Below the pieces are notes generated by a model that saw only the letters and a list, made by a program, of their open reading frames with translations, made no database searches and had not been told where the DNA came from. Shown one piece after another: positions 23,640-34,809 of a DNA stretch of 64,000 nt; the stretch's first letter is position 1; each line of letters opens with the position of its first letter. A program made the position numbers and the translations under genes. The stretch spans positions 44,543,942-44,607,941 of the forward strand of contig NC_065542.1 in NCBI RefSeq assembly GCF_932294415.1, in the 5' to 3' direction. Source of the DNA: Quercus robur. Its lineage: Eukaryota > Streptophyta > Magnoliopsida > Fagales > Fagaceae.

Positions 23640-25211
23640 TTAAAAGTCAATCGACCATACCATAACCCTTTTCAAAAGATCTTTTGCATTATTGTCATTC
23701 TTGAAGTGTTCTCTTACACGCTACAAACAGATAGAACAAAGAAGTTAGACCACAGAATTAACGAATTTGATGTTTTATAGGCTCCCTTGAGCATACTTTG
23801 CAATAGCCCCACCCTTCCAAAAAATTCACCCTATGTTTGGATGGGGCAGTTCCAAACATACCCTAAAGGATGTGGGCCAATCAAATTAAGGTCCTAGCAA
23901 TTTAATCATAGCTTCAACATGGTAATGGGTTGCAAAAGTCCAACATCATTTATCCAAAATGTGTAAAGTAGTGGCATCACTCCCCAAAGTGATGGGGAAT
24001 CAATCTACCTAAGAAGCATTAATTAGAGCTAAATGGATAAATGGAAACAACATACCTCTAGTATCTTATTGAAAGCCTTTGCCAAGGCTGGTTTAAGATC
24101 AGCTCGATGTAGCTTTCCACTTTCATAGTAAGCAACCAATTCTTCAAAGCTTTCGAAGCTCTTGGATTGTAGAGAAAACTTACATTGGAAGAAAACAATT
24201 TGAGTTACTATTCCCAATGAAAAATGATTTTGGAAAAATAGCTCAAGCAACTATAGAAATTACTTAAGGAGCACGCACTTTGAACAAGATGCAAGGGTTG
24301 ACCATCATGTGAAAAGGTAGATGTCGTAGCATTAACTAAATAAAATAAGTAAAGCTTTCATAATAAAATCCTTATGATTTACTTATCACCACCATTCTCT
24401 GCACTGCGCTCTATTACAAACTTTTTAAACCAAGATAAAATGAGGTACTTCACATACTCCAAGCATGGATTCCCTTCCACAATATCTGGAGGACAGTATG
24501 CTCTCTTTATCTTCAAATTTACTTTGGCCTACAACATGGAGGCAGACTAAATCTAAGGTTAACCTCGTTTTATAATCCACTATCCTTATGCTATGCGCAA
24601 CTAATAAAGAAAACACAATGTAACCCCTAAATGGCAATTTGATACCCCTATACATGCACCCTACCTCGTCATCTTCCATAAAAATTGAAGATAGTGGATC
24701 ACTTTTTGACATCTTCTCCTGACCTTGTTGTAAACTGGGTAAAATGTTTGTAAATTACCAGTAAGTAAAACAAATAAAGACCACACAACTATACACAAAA
24801 TGTTACAGGATACAAAAATAATTAGACAAATAGTCAGTATAAAGAATTAGGAACATATGGTGTGACAAAATAATAGGCTTGTTTTTCCTCTTCATGTCAG
24901 CAGAGTACTCTCTTGCAAGTACATTCACCTTTCGATGATCCATTCCCAGTTGGCAAATGTCGGCCTATTTATTTTATAAAAAATTCAGACAGTTGAAAAA
25001 AAAATTGTTTTTCCACAAAATCAAATGGTTCATTCACAAACTAGAAGTGAAGAAGGAAGCACCTTCAAGAAAAAAACACATAAGCACATTGCATGCATGG
25101 GTAGAAAATTTGTGCTGCAGTGAACTCTTCCTCATCACTTCGACCCATAATGTGACCACACCTACAGCAAAATATAATAGAAGTAAAAATAACGACCACA
25201 TCACCAACATA

Positions 25212-25579
25212 TCAATATATTACTAAAAGTTGAAACGTAGTATTTAATGTTGCTACGCTTCCATTGAGCCACGTCAGCAGTTATGTCATTATCAATTTTT
25301 TTTCAATTTTTTTATTATTAAATTTTCAATTCCATTTTAACTTTTTATATCCCCACTACTCTTTACCTTAACTTTCTTCAACCTTTCTCATTCCATTTCC
25401 ACTTTTCATATCCCCACTACTCTCAATATTAATATTATTCTATCTTTTTATCTTCCTTTATTTTTTACTCTTCTTATTCTTATCCTCATGCTATAAAATT
25501 GTCATTCTCCCTCTTATTCCATGCATAATTTCTATTTTTCCACACACAAAAGCCCCCCCCCCCTCTCTCTCTCTCTCTC

Positions 25580-25616
<37 letters not shown>

Positions 25617-27802
25617 CTTCAATTTTTGGTATATATATATATATATATATATTTTTTTAATTTTAGTGTAACAGGTTGACCATCAAAACATACTGATGTA
25701 GTATTGAAAGCTCCACCAAATGCATCGCAGAAATCAGTTTTAGACTACTAGAAGTCAGTTAGTTTGCTAAAATTGGAATTGACAGGTAATCCAGCTTGAT
25801 ACGATTTAGTTTTATATTTTATGTTGTTATCTTTTTTATTCACATTGATTGTTAAATGTTATATTATTGCATTATAAAGATAGTATATAAAAATATAATA
25901 TTATTTTATTACATAGCATAACTAAAATAATATGGTGTTTATTGCTATACATTTCATTTTTATTATTTTTTTTCTCATCTTATTTTACTCAACATTTAAA
26001 TTTAGCAACATCCTCCATATCATAATTATTTATATTTTCTCTCATTTTTTTAAAAATTAAACGTATAATATTTTATTCAATAAATAAAAATTGGTCTTAT
26101 AAAGTCTTCCCATGAAATGTTACAATGCATCAATGGAAAAATGAAATACAAAACAAATATCAATTTAGAAACACTCAATTTTATAATATAAATAAAAAAA
26201 TAAATAAACAATTTTCTTATAAAGTATTCCCATAAAAAGTTACAATGCATTAATAGAAAAAGAGAATACAAAAAACATGCTATTTTAGAAACACTAAATT
26301 TATAATAATAATAATATCAAACCAAACATATCATAAAATAATAAACTAATAGTTATGGATGTACTAACTTAATGGTAGCAAAAGGGAGTAAAATAAAAAT
26401 AAAAATAAACGTTACAATATGCATATTCAGTACATTAGAATTATCATCAAATTTGGGAAAACGATAGGATGTTAACAAAGAGGGAGAGAAAGAGATTAGT
26501 AAAAGAAATCAAATGTCAATTAAATAAATTAATTAGTAACCGTTAATTGGAAAACAAAGAGACCGACGGCTAAAGGAGTAAAAATTAATTAAAGATGACC
26601 CTATGAATGTTATTATAAACTTTACAATGCAAATAAATAAATCATTAAATTCACTTAATTAAATCATATAATCAACAATTAAATAAAATCATACAAAATT
26701 TAAACTTAAAACTAATCAAACTCTAATCTAGAAAATCATATTTATTATCAAAACTAAAAGGAAAACGTTCTTCAGTAATAATAGAAATATATAAGAAATA
26801 AAGATGAAAATTTTCAAAATCTTTTTTTTGACATTTTATTTAACATTATTTATAAATAATAAAATATATAAAAAAGTCCTTAAATGCTTATATTCTTCAC
26901 ACACCATGACTTTTAAAATCTAATGAAAGGTTTGAAGAATTTAACTCTCATTTAATGCCTCTATTATGAAAATCAACAGCCAGTAAAATATGATAATAGT
27001 AAGAAACATTATAAATGAGAACATGAAAAAACTAATTAGCCACTATTATTATGGAATAGATGTCTTTTTTTTATGCATCTAAGAAAATGAACTATATAGG
27101 GTTTACTTATTAAGGTATATATAAAGATTCACGTTAAAAAAATATGTAAAGGTTTTTTGAAAAAAAAAAAGTAGATGTAAGGTTTTTATTAACTTAAAAG
27201 ACAATGAAAAACCAATTTTTAATTACTACCACCGTCGCTACTCTAGATCTATAAATCACACACAACACTATATTAAATATCCTAAATAATATAATTAGGC
27301 CCTTTTGGATATACACCACCATATTCAACTTATAAATTACAACCCAAATCAATCATACAATTACACAATCAAAGCATGAACATGTAACATGTATTACCTT
27401 CTGAATTATTGCTTGGAATTTTCACAATTATTTAAAGAGAATCTCCAAATTTAATTTTTAGAAAACATCAAGACAAGGTGAATTTTATTCTTTTTAACTT
27501 CCATAGAAAAAATATATATTACGCACATTATTTCAACCCTTATGGAAAAGAAGGTTTACATGTAGTATGCAAAACGTGTTTAATTGACTTAGAGATGTAA
27601 AAATTAGTCAACCAACTATGGTAGAATTAAGGTTTCAAATTTTAAATAAAACAATTCTAAAATAATAAAAAATTATTTTGTGATAAATATGATTATGAAA
27701 TGCATTACTTTTCATTAAATTAGTTCAAATTACAAAATAATAATAATAATAATGAGATCACCATAAAAAATAATCACGCGCAACGTGCGGGTCTGTGACT
27801 AG
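25212..27802 (+). mobile_element. Non-autonomous Helitron
   Basis: It starts TCAATATATTACTAAAAGTT directly after an A (25211). It ends with a GC-rich hairpin (CGCGCAACGTGCG), then GTCTGTGACTAG, directly before a T (27803). This is the Helitron pattern: 5' TC, 3' hairpin plus CTAG, insertion between A and T without target duplication. Length 2591 bp, no Rep/helicase. It contains C and CT runs at 25553-25580, (TA)n at 25585-25652 and a ~123-bp direct duplication. It lies in an intron of the TyrRS fragment. Confidence 0.88.
26090..26310. repeat. Two-copy ~123-bp direct repeat in the Helitron
   Basis: The segment CTTATAAAGT.TTCCCAT.AAA.GTTACAATGCAT occurs near 26096 and 26215, followed in each case by TTTAGAAACACT.AATTT. 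The copies are diverged. Confidence 0.75.
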
Positions 27803-28139
27803 TTAAAGTAATAATAATAATCATCATACAATAATTCACCTTTTTATCCTTGAAACCGTATTCCTTTGTGCTATATCCACCACAAGAGGCTAGTACTCAT
27901 GAGCTTGATTCAGTTTATCTCCTTCGAGGACCATAGAAACTCCACCTTCCCTCCATCAATATCCATCCCAACGGCCTTCCAAATCTCAATGAGGTAGCGG
28001 CCAACAACATCAATTTTCTTCAACTCACCTCCCATCTTATTGGTTAGCTGGGCAAACCAATCTACAATCCATATTTTCACTCTACACCCAGCAGATGTCA
28101 TCTTGTTCACATTTATTGCCTTCATAACTCCCTGCAGAA

Positions 28140-28140
<1 letters not shown>

Positions 28141-28180
<40 letters not shown>
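28141..28180. repeat. A40 homopolymer
   Basis: An A run immediately upstream (minus-strand sense) of the acceptor of the first TyrRS exon, so it reads as an extreme T tract before the splice site. Confidence 0.9.
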
Positions 28181-28181
<1 letters not shown>

Positions 28182-28728
28182 GTCTCCAACCTCAGAACAT
28201 AAATCATACCAAAACCCAATAAAGCAACACAATTCTAAAGCCAGTATGACAGTATCAACAAATACACAAATATAACGTCTACGGACTCTAATCGAGTGTT
28301 ATCCCAAATACACAAACGTGTCCCATTATTATGGATTGCAAGTTCTTTGAGTTAACTTTACGATAAACGCCGCTTGCTATAATGTCCAGCATAATCAGAT
28401 TTAATAGTTTTATCCATGAGAAATTATCATAGTATTTTGAGTTCAAATCATGCAGCCACTATCACGGGTAATGATTAAATTGAACATTAAACCTTTAATA
28501 CAAGTGCTGATTTTATGACTAAACCATTAGAGCATACTTATCAAGACTGCTCAATATTTGAGCATTTACAATTTCAGTTCAATTCCTGCTTTATCAATTT
28601 TAACATACCAATTTACAATCCACCAAATATCAAAACTTCTATTATTTTACCATTTCATTTAAATATTCTTTTTTTATTCGTTCTTTATGTTTTCTTTATT
28701 CTTTCTTTTTATGTTTTCAAATAACTAC

Positions 28729-29075
28729 CATTAAACAGATATTAAGTTTTTTCAAATAATAAACCTCGGGTTTCTTTTTGAGAAGATTCTCGAATGACAT
28801 TATAAGCTTCTTGGCCTTTGCTTCTGATTCATTCATTCTGACTTGTAGCTTTTCCAGCAACATCTTCTTCTCTTGTACCTCCTCTTTGGATTTTCTTGAA
28901 AATACTCCAACGAATATGTGTGTGTGTCCACACAATAATCAATGGAATTATGACTATTAGTGAACGAACTGAGATTTCTTGATGAAGCTTGTCAACATTT
29001 GATGTAGAAGATGCATTTGCTTCAGCACCGTATGCATGAGAGCCAGAAGATGCATCGACCAGGAAAAAATTGATA
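28729..29075 (-). pseudogene. Unrecognised membrane/coiled-coil gene fragment, copy 2
   Basis: Inverted counterpart of 21600-21890. On the minus strand it encodes SNVDKLHQEISVRSLIVIIP then, in another frame, KEEVQEKKMLLEKLQVRMNE. It is closely similar at the DNA level to the plus-strand copy, including TTCCATTGATTATTGTGTGG. The two copies flank the solo LTR and the TyrRS fragment as an inverted pair. Function unknown. Confidence 0.6.
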
Positions 29076-29908
29076 AAATTTAAAGGACCTGCATATTCCA
29101 GCCCATAAAAGACCTGCATATTCTAGCCCATAAAAGACCTGCATTTGGGAAGTTAAACAAATAAATTTTAAAACAAATTTATGCAATAGGTCTTCCATAA
29201 AATAAGAAAAATCAAAATAATTTAGTTATTACATAATAATGCAATAAGTATGGGATAAAAATTATGTTACCAAGAAAGTAATAAGCAATAGCCACTCTAG
29301 CACATACACAAATTATGTTAGTGATCTTGTACAAATATCAAGATTACAAAATTAAAAACATCCTCTAATCTAATCAATTGACAAGTCGCTCATCTAGGAA
29401 GTTGTACTGCACATAAGCCCCATAGAGAGGAATATCCATTTACAATATTCTCTACGCAGAGATGAAAGGGGATAAAAAGATTCTAACTTAAATAAGAGTA
29501 CAGCATAAATTTTAAAACTTCAATAATTTATTTTAGAAATTTTTTTTAAATTCAGTAAGAAGAAGATAAATTTTATTTTTCTCATAAAAGATTACATTAT
29601 AGATGTTGCATGCTATCAGTGATTTTACATTCTTAACAAAATGAAATTAATCACCACTAATGAACTGTGATATAATTAAAACTAGCCTCTGAGCACGCGC
29701 GTGAGCTCTTCTATTTTTTTGGGTAAAAGTTAATAATATGCATAAACTATAATTTGTCTTTAATATATTTTCCAATCAAGAAAAAAAACCTAAGGGTGTG
29801 ATGAAAAAATTATTTTACCACAAACACTTAACACTCATCACACCCCTAGGTTTTTTTTGTGATTCAGAAATACATTAATCCCAAATTATAATTTATGCAT
29901 ATTATTAA

Positions 29909-30654
29909 TGTAAGGACTCAATTTGTAACGACCACAAAATGATATTGGGTTCGCACGTAAAAGAGGCCCAAACAATATAATTTGTAGAGCATGGGTTTGA
30001 AAGGCTAGGCCTTGGTCACCGAATGGTGGTTAGACATGGTGTTCATACAAACTTAAACCGTGTTCGCTCGAGGAGTCTTTCTTCTCGATACGGTCTGGGA
30101 GGCTCTGGTTCTTGGCCTTTTTTCCCAGCCCCTGATCTCTGGGATCTCTACTCTTATTTATACTACATATTTTCTTTCATCTCTACCCTACACGTGGATA
30201 ATTGATGGTTTATGCTGATACTTGTCCCATCAACCCCCTTTAGAAGTCTTCTGGGGTGGTTGTAGGGCTGCATTAATACTGTGCAGAGGTCACTTCCTCA
30301 TTAATGCGGCGAGGGAGTTAGCTGGGGTGCATTCAATGCGGTGACAGTAGCTTTTCCCAAGATATTTTGGGATTCTTCTCTGTCTCTTATTCTTGCAAGG
30401 CTTATCCATATTTCCAGAACTTCATGGATCGCACCCCTAGATGGCAGGCATCCTTTACGGACCTCAGCCTTGGCTAGCCGAGGACAAATTCATCCTCGAC
30501 ACAAACTCCTAGGCCATTATGTTCAATATTGTCTTCCTTATCCACTAGTATGGGTTTCCTTGGCTATACTTACCCATCCTCGGACAACCCCTTATCCTTG
30601 GCTTAGGCCTTAAGCCCAAAACCCAATTGTATGATCTGGGCCCATGACCCCACA
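29909..30654 (-). repeat. LTR A of the array
   Basis: 746 bp. It is nearly identical to the other two LTRs, with scattered substitutions (for example TCTTCTCGATACGG here, TCTCCTTGATACGG in the others). Confidence 0.9.
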
Positions 30655-30949
30655 ATAGCCCCTCAAAACTCCGGTTTTTCCTCTCATCTGAGGAAAAAGG
30701 TGGGGTTTTGAATTCTTAAGAGTTAATTCTGCTTTGATCCTTTGATTTACACCCGGGGGAGTGCCGTTTCACGCGCCCCATATTTGTACTGTAAATTGCT
30801 CCTTTCAAAGCTACCAATCTGAGGAGTTGGTTATAATTTTGGGTCTGTCTTGAAACTTATACAAAGATGTTATGTGTGTTAATTTTCCCAAAGCCTGTGG
30901 TCCGAGGACTCATGCATGGCTAAGGTTCTGTTTAGCGTAGGTTTTGTTT

Positions 30950-31705
30950 AGCGTAGGTTTGAATCCGAGGACCATATAATATCTTGATTCTGTCCAAAAC
31001 TTAGATATTTTCATTAAGTAGTTGGTTTCCCCATAAGTTTGAGTCCGAGGACCATACAATACCTTGGTTCTGTCCAAAACTTATATATTTCTTTAAGTAG
31101 TTCGTTTCCCCATAGGTTTGAGTCCGAGGACCATGCAATACCTTGGTTCTGTCCAAAACTTAGATATTTCTTTAAGTAGTTGGTTTCCCCATAGATTTGA
31201 GTCCGAGAACCATGCAATACCTTGGTTCTGTCCAAAACTTGGATATTTCTTTAAGTAGTTGGTTTCCCCATATGTTTGAGTCCGAAGACCATGCAATACC
31301 TTGGTTCTGTCCAAAACTTAGCTTTTAAGTAGTTGGTTTCCCCATAGGTTTGAGTCCGAGGACCATGCAATATCTTAGTTCTGTCCAAAACTTAGCTTTT
31401 AAGCAGTTGGTTTCCCCATAGGTTTGAGTCCGAGGACCATGCAATACCTTGGTTCTGTCCAAAACTTAGCTTTTAAGTAGTTGGTTTCCCCATAGGCTTG
31501 AGTCCGAGGACCATACAATACCTTGATTCTGTCCAAAACTTAGTTTTTAAGTAGTTGGTTTCCCCATAGGTTTGAGTCCGAGGACCATGTAATACCTTGG
31601 TTCTGTCCAAAACTTAGCTTTTAAGTAGTTGGTTTCCCCATAGGCTTGAGTCCGAGGACTATACAATACCTTGGTTCTGTCCAAAACTTAGATATTTTCA
31701 TTAAG
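30950..31705 (-). repeat. ~79/74-bp tandem repeats, internal domain 1
   Basis: About ten head-to-tail copies of a unit containing GGTTTCCCCATAGGTTTGAG, TCCGAGGACCATGCAATACC and TTGGTTCTGTCCAAAACTTA. The left copies have a 79-bp period (ending GATATTTCTTTAA) and the right ones 74 bp (ending GCTTTTAA). The open frames seen across it are products of the periodicity. Confidence 0.92.
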
Positions 31706-31960
31706 TGGGGGAAGGGGGGGGGGGGGAATTAGCCCCTCGGCCAAGCCATGGGACATTGGTTTGGAAAGATTAACCCCTCGGCCAAGCCCCTAGAACCATC
31801 CGCGTTACTGACGCTTCGAAGTATAGCCCCTAATGAAAAAGCGTAGCCCCTAATGGGACTTTACTTTAGAGCACTACAACGAGCTGTTGGAGGTGATAGG
31901 GGGACTTTCTCGACCCACCGCCTGTGCCAACACACAAGCCTTCCCACAGACAGCGCCAAT

Positions 31961-32706
31961 TGTAAGGACTCAATTTGTAACGACCACAAAATGATATTGG
32001 GTTCGCACGTAAAAGAGGCCCAAACAATATAATTTGTAGAGCGTGGATTTGAAAGGCTAGGCCTTGGTCACCGAACGGTGGTTAGACATGGTGTTCATAC
32101 AAACTTAAACCGTGTTCGCTCGAGGAGTCTTTCTCCTTGATACGGTCTGGGAGGCTCTGGTTCTTGGCATTTTTTCCCAGCCCCTGATCTCTGAGGTCTC
32201 TACTCTTATTTATACTACATATTTTCTTTCATCTCTACCCTACACGTGGATAATTGATGGTTTATGCTGATACTTGTCCCATCAACCCCCTCTAGAAGTC
32301 TTCTGGGGTGGTTGTAGGGTTGCATTAATACAGTGCAGAGGTCACTTCCTCATTAATGCGGCCAGGGAGTTAGCTGAGGTGCATTCAATGCGGTGACAGT
32401 AGCTTTTCCCAAGATATTTTGGGATTCTTCTCTGTCTTTTGTTCTTGCAAGGCTTATCCATATTTCCAGAACTTCATGGATCGCACCCTTAGATGGCAGG
32501 CATCCTTTACGGACCTCAGCCTTGGCTAGCAGAGGACAAATTCATCCTCGACACAAACTCCTAGGCCATTATGTTCAATATTGTCTTCCTTATCCACTAG
32601 TATGGGTTTCCTTGGCTATACTTACCCATCCTCGGACAACCCCTTATCCTCAGCTTAGGCCTTAAGCCCAAAACCCAATTGTATGATCTGGGCCCATGAC
32701 CCCACA
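31961..32706 (-). repeat. LTR B (middle) of the array
   Basis: 746 bp, shared by both internal domains. It is preceded and followed by internal sequence, not by a target duplication. Confidence 0.9.
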
Positions 32707-32999
32707 ATAGCCCCTCAAAACTCCGGTTTTTTCCTCTCTTCCGAGGAAAAAGGTGGGGTTTCGAATTCTTAAGAGTTAATTCTGCTTTGATCCTTTGATT
32801 TACACCGGGGGGAGTGCCGTTTCACGCGCCCCATATTTGTACTGTAAATTGCTCCTTTCAAAGCTACCAATCTGAGGAGTTGGTTATAATTTTGGGTCTG
32901 TCTTGAAACTTATACAAAGATGTTATGTGTGTTAATTTTCCCAAAGCCTGTGGTCCGAGGACTCATGCATGGCTAAGGTTCTGTTTAGCGTAGGTTTTG

Positions 33000-33755
33000 T
33001 TTAGCGTAGGTTTGAATCCGAGGACCATATAATATCTTGATTCTGTCCAAAACTTAGATATTTTCATTAAGTAGTTGGTTTCCCCATAAGTTTGAATCCG
33101 AGGACCATACAATACCTTGGTTCTGTCCAAAACTTATATATTTCTTTAAGTAGTTCGTTTCCCCATAGGTTTGAGTCCGAGGACCATGCAATACCTTGGT
33201 TCTGTCCAAAACTTAGATATTTCTTTAAGTAGTTGGTTTCCCCATAAGTTTGAGTCCGAGGACCATGCAATACCTTGGTTCTGTCCAAAACTTAGATATT
33301 TCTTTAAGTAGTTGGTTTCCCCATATGTTTGAGTCCGAAGACCATGCAATACCTTGGTTCTGTCCAAAACTTAGCTTTTAAGTAGTTGGTTTCCCTATAG
33401 GTTTGAGTCCGAGGACCATGCAATACCTTAGTTCTGTCTAAAACTTAGCTTTTAAGCAGGTGGTTTCCCCATAGGTTTGAGTCCGAGGACCATGCAATAC
33501 CTTGGTTCTGTCCAAAACTTAGCTTTTAAGTAGTTGGTTTCCCCATAGGCTTGAGTCCGAGGACCATACAGTACCTTGGTTCTGTCCAAAACTTAGTTTT
33601 TAAGTAGTTGGTTTCCCCATAGGTTTGAGTCCGAGGACCATGTAATACCTTGGTTCTGTCCAAAACTTAGCTTTTAAGTAGTTGGTTTCCCCATAGGCTT
33701 GAGTCCGAGGACTATACAATACCTTGGTTCTGTCCAAAACTTAGATATTTTCATT
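33000..33755 (-). repeat. ~79/74-bp tandem repeats, internal domain 2
   Basis: The same array as at 30950, with the same order of 79- and 74-bp units and few differences. The second internal domain is therefore a copy of the first rather than an independent expansion. Confidence 0.92.
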
Positions 33756-34007
33756 AAGTGGAGGGGGGGGGGGAATTAGCCCCTCGGCCAAGCCGTGGGA
33801 CATTGGTTTAGGAAGATTAACCCCTTGGCCAAGCCCCTAGAACCATCCGCGTTACTGACGCTTCGAAGTATAGCCCCTAATGAAAAAGCGTAGCCCCTAA
33901 TGGAACTTTACTTTAGAGCACTACAACGGGCTGTTGGAGGTGATAGGGGGACTTTCTCGACCCACTGCCTGTGCCAACACACAAGCCTTCCCACAGACAG
34001 CGCCAAT

Positions 34008-34753
34008 TGTAAGGACTCAATTTGTAACGACCACAAAATGATATTGGGTTCGCACGTAAAAGAGGCCCAAACAATATAATTTGTAGAGCATGGATCTGAA
34101 AGGCTAGGCCTTGGTCACCGAACGGTGGTTAGACATGGTGTTCATACAAACTTAAACCGTGTTCGCTCGAGGAGTCTTTCTCCTTGATACGGTCTGGGAG
34201 GCTCTGGTTCTTGGCATTTTTTCCCAGCCCCTGATCTCTGGGGTCTCTACTCTTATTTATACTACATATTTTCTTTCATCTCTACCCTACACGTGGATAA
34301 TTGATGGTTTATGCTGATACTTGTCCCATCAACCCACTCTAGAAGTCTTCTGGGGTGGTTGTAGGGTTGCATTAATACTGTGCAGAGGTCATTTCCTCAT
34401 TAATGCGGCCAGGGAGTTGGCTAGGGTGCATTCAATGCGGTGACAGTAGCTTTTCCCAAGATATTTTGGGATTCTTCTCTATCTTTTGTTCTTGCAAGGC
34501 TTATCCATATTTTCAGAACTTCATGGATCGCACCCCTAGATGGCAGGCATCCTTTACGGACCTCGGTCTTGGCTAGCCGAGGACAAATTCATCCTCGGCA
34601 CAAACTCCTAGGCCATTATGTTCAATATTGTCTTCCTTATCCACTAGTATGGGTTTCCTTGGCTATACTTACCCATCCTTGGACAACCCCTTATCCTTGG
34701 CTTGGTCCTTAAGCCCAAAACCCAATTGTATGATCTGGGCCCATGACCCCACA
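34008..34753 (-). repeat. LTR C of the array
   Basis: 746 bp, ending CCCCACA directly before the outer TSD ATTAA. Confidence 0.9.
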
Positions 34754-34809
34754 ATTAACTTTTACCGAAAAAAATAGAAGAGCCTCTGACGCGCATGCTC
34801 AGAGGCTAG

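Larger units (their letters stand above)
23640..28131 (-). pseudogene. Tyrosyl-tRNA synthetase, 5'-truncated, 7 exons
   Basis: Exons read on the minus strand match the C-terminal part of plant cytosolic TyrRS. They are 27840-28131 (SAGCRVKIWIVDWFAQL, VGRYLIEIWKAVGMD), about 25085-25165 (GHIMGRSDEEEFTAAQIFYP), about 24880-24962 (ADICQLGMDHRKVNVLAREY), about 24660-24745 (QQGQEKMSKSDP, the KMSKS loop), about 24370-24535 (IKRAYCPPDIVEGNPCLEYV), about 24045-24160 (GKLHRADLKPALAKAFNKIL) and about 23650-23722 (VREHFKNDNNAKDLLKRV). Splice signals are mostly kept. The N-terminal HIGH-motif exons are missing, and the first exon has a frameshift plus a stop near 27885-27900. A Helitron fills the first intron. 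Normal role: charging tRNA-Tyr in the cytosol. Confidence 0.92.
29904..34758 (-). mobile_element. Three-LTR, two-internal-domain retrotransposon array
   Basis: LTRs at 29909-30654, 31961-32706 and 34008-34753, each 746 bp. The 5-bp TSD ATTAA is at 29904-29908 and 34754-34758. On the minus strand the LTR reads TGTGGGGTCATGG...GAGTCCTTACA. A tRNA-type primer site TGGCGCTGTCTGTGGGAAG follows it, and a purine-rich GGAGTTTTGAGGGGC precedes the next LTR. The internal domains (30655-31960, 32707-34007) carry no gag or pol, so it is a non-autonomous, Gypsy-like element. The single outer TSD and repeated units point to unequal recombination between LTRs after insertion, or recombination during reverse transcription. 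Confidence 0.92.
29682..34809. mobile_element. Foldback element with Helitron-like ends, split by an LTR array
   Basis: Without the retroelement array (29909-34753) this is a ~285-bp element whose halves are complementary over more than 110 bp (CTAGCCTCTGAGCACGCGCG at the left, inverted at the right). Both outer ends read CTAG with a GC-rich motif inside, and the right end has the stem CCTCTGA/TCAGAGG then CTAG followed by T. Insertion is between A and T. It therefore looks like two Helitron 3' ends in inverted orientation. No coding. Confidence 0.6.

Noticed and set aside
31014-33367. Regularly spaced repeats that superficially look like a CRISPR array, with repeated 73-codon frames
   Set aside because: The units are head-to-tail without unique spacers, in a plant LTR element. 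The open frames are periodic artefacts.
30341-34712. 90-codon frame repeated three times (30341, 32393, 34440)
   Set aside because: It lies within the LTRs on the strand opposite to the element and has no homology that I recognise.
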